Assembly: GCA_038258095.1 (NCBI GenBank)
Contig: JBBSQE010000173.1
Coordinates: forward strand, 1 to 6,442
Origin: JBBSQE01 sp038258095
GTDB taxonomy: Bacteria; Actinomycetota; Thermoleophilia; Solirubrobacterales; 70-9
Reading direction: 5' to 3'
Length of the DNA stretch: 6,442 bases
The position numbers and the translations under genes were made by a program. Position 1 is the stretch's first letter; each line of letters opens with the position of its first letter. The notes below the pieces were generated by a model. The model saw only the letters and a list, made by a program, of their open reading frames with translations. It searched no databases and was not told the origin of the DNA. Positions 1 through 5,700 of this stretch are shown one piece after another.

Positions 1-698
1 AAGGCCTTGCTGCCCTGCACGCCGAAGGTGTCCGTGCGGATATGGCCTACATGGACCTGGGCATGTCGTCTCTTCAGCTCGATTCCTGGGAGCGCGGGTT
101 CTCCTATTCCTATGACGCGCCCCTCGACATGAGGATGGACCCCGACCAGCCATTTTCGGCCACCGACCTCGTCAACGCGTGGCCGCAGTCGCGAATCGCG
201 CAGGTCATCCGCCGCTATGGCGAAGAGCGCTATGCCACGCCGATCGCCCGGGAGATCGTGCGGCGCCGGCCGCTCGCCACGACCTCCGAGCTGGTCACCG
301 CAATCAAGGCCGGAATGCCTCCGGCTGCCCGCTTCGGCGGCGGCCACCCCGCCAAGCGCACGTTCCAGGCGATCCGGATCGCCGTCAACGGCGAGCTGGA
401 CGCCATCGACGCGGCCCTCCCACAGGCATGGGACATACTGGGGCCGGGCGGGCGCCTCGCGGCGATCTCGTTCCACTCGCTCGAAGATCGCCGAGTCAAG
501 CACTTCATGGCAGACCGGGCTCGCGGCTGCGTCTGTCCTCCCGAGCTCCCGGTCTGCGTCTGCGACGAGAAGCCCGAGGCCGAGCTGCTGACCCGCCGCG
601 CCGTCTCGGCGTCGGCAGCCGAGATGGGCGCCAACCCGCGAGCCCGCTCGGCCCACCTACGGGTGGCCGTCCGCCTTCCCGCCGGGGAGGAGAGCTGA
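1..698 (+). CDS. rsmH: 16S rRNA (cytosine(1402)-N4)-methyltransferase RsmH (MraW), 5'-truncated
   Basis: RsmH is an S-adenosylmethionine-dependent enzyme that N4-methylates C1402 of 16S rRNA in the ribosomal P site. The reading frame is open from the window edge (first full codon at base 3) and gives 231 residues to the TGA at 696-698. The family is about 300-320 residues, so roughly the first 75-90, including the main SAM-binding loop, lie upstream. The ATG at 42 is internal, not the start. Family signatures appear in order: DLGMSSLQLD (from base 54), ERGFSYSYDAPLDMRMD, YGEERYATPIAREIV, HPAKRTFQAIRIAVNGEL, ISFHSLEDRRVKHFM and, near the C-terminus, NPRARSAHLRVAVR. Between the last two sits a four-cysteine insert (CVCPPELPVCVC, bases 528-563) common in Gram-positive homologues. 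It is the first visible gene of the dcw cluster, and its stop overlaps the ftsL start in TGATG. Identification is secure; only the 5' end is unknown. Confidence 0.97.
   Translation, partial: GLAALHAEGVRADMAYMDLGMSSLQLDSWERGFSYSYDAPLDMRMDPDQPFSATDLVNAWPQSRIAQVIRRYGEERYATPIAREIVRRRPLATTSELVTAIKAGMPPAARFGGGHPAKRTFQAIRIAVNGELDAIDAALPQAWDILGPGGRLAAISFHSLEDRRVKHFMADRARGCVCPPELPVCVCDEKPEAELLTRRAVSASAAEMGANPRARSAHLRVAVRLPAGEES
684..692 (+). promoter_or_regulatory. Ribosome binding site of ftsL
   Basis: GGGGAGGAG lies inside the last codons of rsmH, with a 5-nt spacer before the ATG at 698. It is the clearest Shine-Dalgarno sequence in the window and fixes the start of the ftsL-like gene, whose open frame otherwise extends far upstream inside rsmH. 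Confidence 0.8.
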
Positions 699-1177
699 TG
701 GCCGCCGCCGCAACCGCCCGCCGCGCCGCCGCCGCGCCCAGTCCAGCCCGCGCTCCCACCCGCCGCACGCCCACCCGCCGCGCACCAGCCCGCCGCGCTC
801 CAACTCTCCCGAAGGCCGCTTCGCGGACCGCCGGCGCCGTCCGCGGCCTGCCCGATTGCGCCCCGATCGTCGGGCTCACCCGGGGGCGAGCCTGGATCCC
901 GCTGCTCGGAGTGCTGCTCGCGGGCATCGTCGCCCTCAATGTCCTCACCCTCAGCTTCACCGCCACGGCGGGCAAGATCGACACCCAGATCACATCCCTG
1001 CGCCAGGAGAACTCGGTCCTCCGCGCCCGCGAGGCACGCCTGCTCTCCAACGGCCGGGTGAGCGCGGCTGCGGCCGGCCTCGGCCTCGTGCGCATGAGCC
1101 CGGATGAGATCCAGTACCGGCACACGGGGCCCGCCGCCGTGAAGGCCGCGGCCGCGCGACTGGCAGCCGAAGGCTGA
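698..1177 (+). CDS. ftsL: FtsL-like cell division protein (septum formation initiator family)
   Basis: The product is a 159-residue bitopic membrane protein. FtsL proteins form the FtsQ-FtsL-FtsB (DivIB-FtsL-DivIC) subcomplex, which recruits and activates the septal synthase FtsW-FtsI. Residues 1-64 form an Ala/Pro/Arg-rich, probably disordered cytoplasmic tail with three copies of a five-residue repeat at 19-33. Residues 65-87 (AWIPLLGVLLAGIVALNVLTLSF) form one membrane helix preceded by R62 and R64, consistent with N-in topology. Residues 92-118 form a predicted coiled coil with I94, L101, L108 and L115 at exact heptad spacing. A short LGLVRMSPDEIQY segment follows, resembling the LGM-x-P ending typical of the family. 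The ATG overlaps the rsmH stop (TGATG) and has a strong ribosome binding site. FtsL sequences diverge fast, so the name rests on the position between rsmH and ftsI plus this architecture. A FtsB/DivIC-type relative is the main alternative, but the locus argues against it. Confidence 0.88.
   Translation: MAAAATARRAAAAPSPARAPTRRTPTRRAPARRAPTLPKAASRTAGAVRGLPDCAPIVGLTRGRAWIPLLGVLLAGIVALNVLTLSFTATAGKIDTQITSLRQENSVLRAREARLLSNGRVSAAAAGLGLVRMSPDEIQYRHTGPAAVKAAAARLAAEG
752..796 (+). repeat. Three tandem 15-nt repeats in the ftsL 5' coding region
   Basis: Three in-frame 15-nt units (752-766, 767-781, 782-796) encode APTRR, TPTRR and APARR, followed by a partial fourth unit (APT). They lie within a wider CCG/CGC-rich stretch of about 700-800. 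The unit adds Pro and paired Arg to the cytoplasmic tail, and slippage could vary the copy number. Confidence 0.75.
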
Positions 1178-1179
1178 GG
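1176..1179 (+). promoter_or_regulatory. Probable ribosome binding site of ftsI
   Basis: GAGG overlaps the TGA stop of ftsL and lies 6 nt before the GTG at 1186. GAAGG at 1169-1173, with a 12-nt spacer, is a less well placed alternative. The overlap with the upstream stop codon suggests coupled translation. Confidence 0.45.
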
Positions 1180-1185
1180 CGCCCG

Positions 1186-2838
1186 GTGCGGCTCGTCGAG
1201 CGGCGGATCGGCCTTCTCTTCGCGGGGTTCTGTCTGTGCTTTCTGATCGTCCTCGGCCGGGCGTTCTGGCTCCAGGGTGTGCAGGGACACAGTCTCGCCT
1301 CAGAGGCGACCAGCCAGCAGTCTGAGGTCGTCACCGTTCCGGGCCTGCGCGGCCGCGTTCTCGATCGCCATGGCCGCGAGCTCGCCGTCTCCGAGGACGC
1401 GGCCACCATCTATGCCACGCCTTACCAGATCGTGAATCCGCCGCAGACGGCGAAGAAGCTCGCCGGCCTCCTCGACGAGGAGCCCGCCGACGTCCTCGAG
1501 GCCATCACTGCCGATGGCGGCTTCTCCTACGTCGCCCGCAAGGTGGACTTGGGGAAGGCTCGGAAGATCGAGTCCCTGAAGCTTCCCGGGATCGGTGAGC
1601 TCCCCGACACGCTAAGGAACTATCCGCAGGGTCATCTCGCCTCACAGGTCGTCGGGTCGGTCGGCACCGACGGCAAGGGGCTGTTCGGGCTCGAGATGGG
1701 CGACGACGGCACTCTGCACGGGACTGACGGCGAGCGCCTCGTCGTCAACGATGCTCTCGGCGACCCGATCCGCCTGCAGACCACAAAGAGCGAGTCCGAC
1801 GGCGAGGACGTCCAGACGACGATCGACTCCGCGATACAGGCACGCACCGAGGCGGTCCTGGCCCAGGTCGGCGCAACCTACGCGCCGCAGAACGCAACCG
1901 CCATCGTCATGGATCCGCGCAACTCGGACATCCTCGCGATGGCCAACTGGCCGCCCGTTGATCCCTCCGACCTGAGCGACGTCAACTCCGACGATCTCCA
2001 GAATCACGCCACCGGCTTCACCTACGAGCCGGGTTCCACCTTCAAGGCGTTCACCGTCGCCTCGGCTCTCGAGGACAAGGTGGTGACGCCGACCACGGAG
2101 TTCACCCTCGCCCCGAGCATCCAGGTGGCCGACAGGGTCATCGAGGAGTCCCATCCTCGTGGCACGGTGACGCTGAGCACAGCCGACATCCTCGCCCAGT
2201 CCTCGAACGTGGGTGCCGTCACGATCGGGCTCGAGGAGGGAGCGGACCGCTTCAGCAAGTGGATAGACCGATTCGGCTTCGGCAAGCCGACCGGCATCGC
2301 CTTCCCCGGCGAGGAGCAGGGCCTGGTGCCGAAGCGAAGCGAGTACTCGGGCTCCACGATGGGCAACCTGCCGATCGGGCAGGGGCTGTCGGTGACCCCG
2401 ATTCAGATGGCGGCGGGATACGCGGCGATCGCGAACGGCGGCATCCTCCGCCCGCCCCGGCTGGTCGAGAAGGTCGGCGGCGAGGCGGTCGGCGAGCCAC
2501 AGGGCAAGCGAGTGATCAGGCCGGGGGTGGCCTCGGAGGTCAGGACAATGCTCGAGGGCGTGCTCGCCCCGGGCGGAACCGCATCCGAGGTCAGCGTGCC
2601 CGGCTATACCCTCGCCGGCAAGACCGGCACCGCCCAGGTTGCCGAGAACGGTGGCTACTCGGAGACCAAGTTCATCGCTTCCTTCATCGGCTTCGCGCCG
2701 GCCAAGCATCCGCGCCTGCTCGTCGCGGTCGTCGTCGACGAGCCGGTCGGGGACATCTACGGCGGCTCGGTGGCCGCCCCCGCCTTCGGGAAGATCGCGG
2801 AATTCGCGCTTCCCTATCTTGGGGTTCCCACCGAGTAG
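1186..2838 (+). CDS. ftsI: Septal peptidoglycan D,D-transpeptidase FtsI (class B penicillin-binding protein)
   Basis: FtsI cross-links septal peptidoglycan outside the membrane, working with the glycosyltransferase FtsW and activated through FtsQLB. The 550-residue product has a short cytoplasmic start (MRLVERR), one membrane helix at about 8-30, and the class B N-terminal module with LRGRVLDRHGRELAVS at 54-69. The conserved YPQGHLASQVVGSVG...GLE stretch is at 146-170. The transpeptidase domain spans about 237-545 with all three catalytic motifs: STFK at 284-287 (nucleophile S284), SSN at 339-341 and KTG at 479-481. The protein ends soon after this domain, so it has no PASTA repeats. The GTG at 1186 is chosen because it follows the ftsL stop by 8 nt and leaves a normal-length cytoplasmic start. 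The septal assignment, rather than an elongation or sporulation PBP, comes from the position between ftsL and murE. All active-site motifs are intact and no disruption was seen. Confidence 0.96.
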   Translation: MRLVERRIGLLFAGFCLCFLIVLGRAFWLQGVQGHSLASEATSQQSEVVTVPGLRGRVLDRHGRELAVSEDAATIYATPYQIVNPPQTAKKLAGLLDEEPADVLEAITADGGFSYVARKVDLGKARKIESLKLPGIGELPDTLRNYPQGHLASQVVGSVGTDGKGLFGLEMGDDGTLHGTDGERLVVNDALGDPIRLQTTKSESDGEDVQTTIDSAIQARTEAVLAQVGATYAPQNATAIVMDPRNSDILAMANWPPVDPSDLSDVNSDDLQNHATGFTYEPGSTFKAFTVASALEDKVVTPTTEFTLAPSIQVADRVIEESHPRGTVTLSTADILAQSSNVGAVTIGLEEGADRFSKWIDRFGFGKPTGIAFPGEEQGLVPKRSEYSGSTMGNLPIGQGLSVTPIQMAAGYAAIANGGILRPPRLVEKVGGEAVGEPQGKRVIRPGVASEVRTMLEGVLAPGGTASEVSVPGYTLAGKTGTAQVAENGGYSETKFIASFIGFAPAKHPRLLVAVVVDEPVGDIYGGSVAAPAFGKIAEFALPYLGVPTE

Positions 2839-2849
2839 GAGCCTAGAAT
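2819..2849 (+). promoter_or_regulatory. Candidate internal promoter of murE, possibly leaderless
   Basis: TAGAAT at 2844-2849 matches the TANNNT form of a bacterial -10 element and ends 8 nt before the murE GTG at 2858. Transcription would then begin at or within a base or two of the start codon, giving a leaderless mRNA. A weak -35-like TTGGGG lies at 2819-2824 with a 19-nt spacer, longer than the usual 17. The only Shine-Dalgarno-like sequence, AGGAG at 2837-2841, is 16 nt from the GTG, too far to be a good ribosome binding site. The promoter role is inference from motif and spacing alone. Confidence 0.4.
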
Positions 2850-2857
2850 CGGGCCGC

Positions 2858-4318
2858 GTGCAACTGCGTGACCTGATCCGGGACGTGGCCGTCGAGGAGG
2901 TCCTCGGCGACCTTGCGGTCGAGATCGCGGATCTCGCCTACGACAGTCGCAGGGTCGGGCCGGGCACCTTGTTTTTCTGCTTCCCGGGTGGAAAGGCCGA
3001 TGGGCACGACTTCGCCTCGGCCGCCGTCGACGTCGGTGCCGCCGGGCTTGTGGTTGAGAGGCCACTCGACCTGCCGGTGCCCCAGGTTCGTGTCGTCGAC
3101 GCCCGCGCCGCGATGGCCCCCCTCGCGGCACGGTTCAGCGGTGATCCCACGGCGGCCCTCCGGGTGGCGGGCATCACGGGCACCAACGGCAAAACCACGA
3201 CCGCCTTCATGGTCCGGGAGATCCTCGAGGCCGCCGGCCGGCGGACCGGACTGCTTGGCACCGTCAAGCAGGTGGTCGGCGGTGTGGAGGAGGAGGTCGA
3301 GCGGACCACTCCCGAGGCGATCGACCTCCAGGCTACGTTCGCGCGGATGCTCGCATCCGGGGACGCCGCCTGTGCGATGGAGGTCTCCTCGCATGCGCTG
3401 ACCCTGCATCGCTGCGACGCGATCCACTTCGCTGTCGCCCTGTTCACGAATCTCACGCAGGATCACCTCGACTTCCACGCCGACATGGAGGACTACTTCC
3501 ATGCGAAGAAGCTTCTGTTCGAGATGGTGCCGGGGGCTGCCGTCGTCAACGTCGATGATCCGTTCGGCGCCCGGCTCGCCGGCGAGATCGACTGCCTCAC
3601 GGTCTCCGCCGATGGCGCCGAGGCCGACTTCCGAGCAGTGGAGGTGTCCTTCGACGCCGGTGGCTCGCGCTTCCGGGCGCTCACGCCGTCCGGTGAGATC
3701 GACGTCAGGACGCCGATGCCGGGCCAGTTCAACGTCGCGAATGCCCTTGCCGCCCTTGCGGTCGGAGGGGCGCTCGGCGTTGACCCTGCGGTCGGGGCCG
3801 CGGCGCTCGCCTCGGCGGGCCTCGTCCCGGGCCGCTTCGAGCCGATCGACGAGGGTCAGGACTTCGCCGTCATCGTCGACTACTCGCACACTCCCGACTC
3901 CCTCGACAACGCGCTGCGCGCCGCCAGGCCGCTGACCAAGGGGAGACTTATCTCGGTCTTCGGCGCCGGCGGAGACCGCGATCAGACCAAGCGCCCGTTG
4001 ATGGGCAGGGCCGGCGCCGAGCGCTCCGACCTGGCCGTCATCACATCCGACAACCCACGCTCCGAGGACCCGGCTGCCATCGTCGAGCAGGTTCGCGCCG
4101 GCGCCGAGGAGAACGTACGGGGCGCCGCCGAGGTCATCGCCGAGGTTGACAGGCGCAAGGCGATAGCGCTCGCCTTCGAGCGAGCGGAGGCAGGCGACAC
4201 AGTCGTAATCGCCGGGAAGGGTCACGAGCAGGGGCAGGAGTTCGAGGGCGGGCGAAAGATCCCGTTCGATGACCGCGATGTCGCGCGCGACGAGTTGCGG
4301 CGGCTGGCAGCGCGATGA
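2858..4318 (+). CDS. murE: UDP-N-acetylmuramoyl-L-alanyl-D-glutamate--2,6-diaminopimelate ligase MurE
   Basis: MurE is a cytoplasmic ATP-dependent ligase that adds the third amino acid to UDP-MurNAc-L-Ala-D-Glu. The 486-residue product has normal length and the three Mur-ligase domains. The N-terminal UDP-binding domain includes YDSRRVGPGTLFFCFPG (28-44). The central ATPase domain has the P-loop GTNGKTT (108-114), TTPEAIDLQ (150-158) and MEVSSHAL (174-181). K217 in YFHAKKLLF matches the carbamylated lysine of the family. The C-terminal domain has DYSHTPDSL (341-349), GAGGDRDQTKRP (369-380), DNPR (398-401) and GKGHE (453-457). DNPR with the Gly and Glu of GKGHE is the established signature for meso-diaminopimelate rather than L-lysine. 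The GTG at 2858 is the start because it lies 19 nt after the ftsI stop and aligns with the family N-terminus; the frame stays open upstream but only as an out-of-frame shadow of ftsI. The stop overlaps the murF ATG. Confidence 0.97.
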   Translation: MQLRDLIRDVAVEEVLGDLAVEIADLAYDSRRVGPGTLFFCFPGGKADGHDFASAAVDVGAAGLVVERPLDLPVPQVRVVDARAAMAPLAARFSGDPTAALRVAGITGTNGKTTTAFMVREILEAAGRRTGLLGTVKQVVGGVEEEVERTTPEAIDLQATFARMLASGDAACAMEVSSHALTLHRCDAIHFAVALFTNLTQDHLDFHADMEDYFHAKKLLFEMVPGAAVVNVDDPFGARLAGEIDCLTVSADGAEADFRAVEVSFDAGGSRFRALTPSGEIDVRTPMPGQFNVANALAALAVGGALGVDPAVGAAALASAGLVPGRFEPIDEGQDFAVIVDYSHTPDSLDNALRAARPLTKGRLISVFGAGGDRDQTKRPLMGRAGAERSDLAVITSDNPRSEDPAAIVEQVRAGAEENVRGAAEVIAEVDRRKAIALAFERAEAGDTVVIAGKGHEQGQEFEGGRKIPFDDRDVARDELRRLAAR

Positions 4319-5700
4319 TCGGGATATCAGCCGAAGAGATCGCCGCGGCGGCGGGGGCCGAGATCGTCTCACGCGGGGGCGCGGGCCACCCGGACCGGGC
4401 TCTGATCGATTCGCGCGATGCCGGCCCCGGAGACCTCTTCTTCGGCCTTCCGGGCGCAACCGCCGACGGGGGCGAGTTCGCCGCCGGGGCGATCCAAGCC
4501 GGGGCCTGGGGCGTCGTCGTCGAGCCCGACCGCGCTGCTGGGCTCGAGGCGACCGCCGGCCTCGAGGGGACCGACGACGTCGGGGGCGCCTGGGTCTTTG
4601 CCGCGGAACACCCCCTGGGGGCACTCGGTGCAGTGGCAAGGGCCTGGCGACGGGCCCTCGGCGCTCGTGTGATCGGCATCACCGGCTCGGTCGGCAAGAC
4701 GTCGGTCAAGGACATCGCGGGGGCCCTGATGCCGGGAACCGTCCATGCGAGCCCCGAGAACTTCAACACGGAGATCGGCCTGCCGCTGACGATTCTCTCG
4801 GCAAGTGCCGGCGTCGACATTCTCGTCCTCGAGATGGCCATGCGCGGTCCGGGTCAGATCGCCGAGCTGGCCGAGATTGCCGAGCCCGACGTGGCCGTCA
4901 TCACCAACGTGGGGCCCGTCCACATCGAGCTTCTCGGCTCTGTCGAGGCCATCGCCGCGGTAAAGGCAGAGGTGCTCGACCACCTACCGCCGGACGGTGC
5001 GGCTGTTGCGCCGGTCGACTCCGGCGTCCTCGAGCCCCACCTCGCCGCGGCACCGCGGGTCATCCGTTTCGGCGCCGGCGGCGACGTCGCCGCCGAGACC
5101 TCGCTGGTGGCGGGGGAGGAGATGGAGGCGATGATCGTCGCTGGGGAGGAACGGGAGGCGTTCATGTTTCCTTTCACCGAGGCCCACAACCTGACGAACG
5201 CGCTCGCGGCGATCGGCGCGGGCCGCGGCCTCGGCGCTTCGCTGGCGGAAATGTCCCGCCGCACAGCCCGGATAGGCTTCTCGAGCCTCCGCGGCGAGCG
5301 AATCGGGCTCTCCGGCGGCGGTGTCCTTGTGAACGACTGCTACAACGCCAACCCGGTGTCGATGCGAGCCGCACTCGACCATCTCGCCTCCCTCGAGGCC
5401 GACCGCCGCATCGCGATCCTCGGGGCGATGGCCGAGCTGGGCCCGGAAGCGGCCGCCTATCACCGTGGCATCGGCCGCTATGCGCGGGACCGCGGGATCG
5501 ACACGGTGATCGGCGTCGGCGAGGACTCCCAGGCCTATGACCCCGATGATCTGGTCGCCACGCCCGAGGAGGCGGCCGAGCTCCTCGCCGCCCAGCTCGC
5601 CGGCCGAGAGGCGGTCCTGGTCAAGGGCTCCCGCTCCGCCGGCCTCGAAGCCGTGGCGGAGACACTGGCGGACCTGGATGTGGTGGTGGCGAATGGGTGA
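4315..5700 (+). CDS. murF: UDP-N-acetylmuramoyl-tripeptide--D-alanyl-D-alanine ligase MurF
   Basis: MurF is the last cytoplasmic ligase of the pathway: it uses ATP to join D-Ala-D-Ala to the UDP-MurNAc-tripeptide made by MurE, giving the pentapeptide that MraY uses. The 461-residue product matches family length. The N-terminal domain has DSRDAGPGDLFFGLPG (32-47). The P-loop is GSVGKTS (124-130), followed by the MurF-type NFNTEIGLPLT (149-159) and LEMAMRGPGQI (172-182). TNVGPVHIELLGS (197-209) and HNLTNALAA (291-299) follow. The C-terminal domain has the diagnostic DCYNANPVSM (341-350) and KGSR (437-440). Residues 265-284 are an imperfect duplication of ten residues. The ATG sits inside the murE stop (ATGA, 4315-4318) and no good Shine-Dalgarno precedes it, so translation probably depends on ribosomes finishing murE. 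The 3' end overlaps mraY by 8 nt. The catalytic motifs are intact. Confidence 0.97.
   Translation: MIGISAEEIAAAAGAEIVSRGGAGHPDRALIDSRDAGPGDLFFGLPGATADGGEFAAGAIQAGAWGVVVEPDRAAGLEATAGLEGTDDVGGAWVFAAEHPLGALGAVARAWRRALGARVIGITGSVGKTSVKDIAGALMPGTVHASPENFNTEIGLPLTILSASAGVDILVLEMAMRGPGQIAELAEIAEPDVAVITNVGPVHIELLGSVEAIAAVKAEVLDHLPPDGAAVAPVDSGVLEPHLAAAPRVIRFGAGGDVAAETSLVAGEEMEAMIVAGEEREAFMFPFTEAHNLTNALAAIGAGRGLGASLAEMSRRTARIGFSSLRGERIGLSGGGVLVNDCYNANPVSMRAALDHLASLEADRRIAILGAMAELGPEAAAYHRGIGRYARDRGIDTVIGVGEDSQAYDPDDLVATPEEAAELLAAQLAGREAVLVKGSRSAGLEAVAETLADLDVVVANG
5107..5166 (+). repeat. Imperfect 30-nt tandem duplication inside murF
   Basis: Units 5107-5136 and 5137-5166 match at 22 of 30 bases by eye and encode VAGEEMEAMI and VAGEEREAFM. 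They fall in the variable strand region just before the conserved HNLTNALAA motif. This may be an old local duplication or chance similarity in an acidic Gly/Glu stretch. Confidence 0.5.

Noticed and set aside
179..697. Extension of the ftsL frame upstream into rsmH
   Set aside because: The extra sequence is a frame-shifted shadow of conserved RsmH, and the ATG at 698 has a strong ribosome binding site.
1642..2709. 355-codon minus-strand frame opposite ftsI
   Set aside because: It is a shadow of ftsI, whose three catalytic motifs are intact on the plus strand; no family features are visible in the antisense product.
2639..2857. Upstream extension of murE to an ATG at 2639
   Set aside because: It would overlap ftsI by 200 nt with an Arg/Ser/Pro-rich sequence unlike any MurE N-terminus; the GTG at 2858 starts exactly where family similarity begins.
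2839..2857. Possible terminator between ftsI and murE
   Set aside because: The 19-nt gap has no stem-loop followed by a T tract, and an operon break by termination is not supported.
2843..4639. 598-codon open frame on the minus strand, antisense to murE and the start of murF
   Set aside because: It mirrors two intact conserved genes, is rich in Arg/Pro/Gly low complexity, shows no recognisable motif, and long antisense frames are expected in high-GC DNA where stop codons are rare.
4269..5540. 423-codon plus-strand frame overlapping murE and murF
   Set aside because: It is an Arg/Gly/Pro-rich translation of murF in another frame, while the real MurF frame shows every conserved block.
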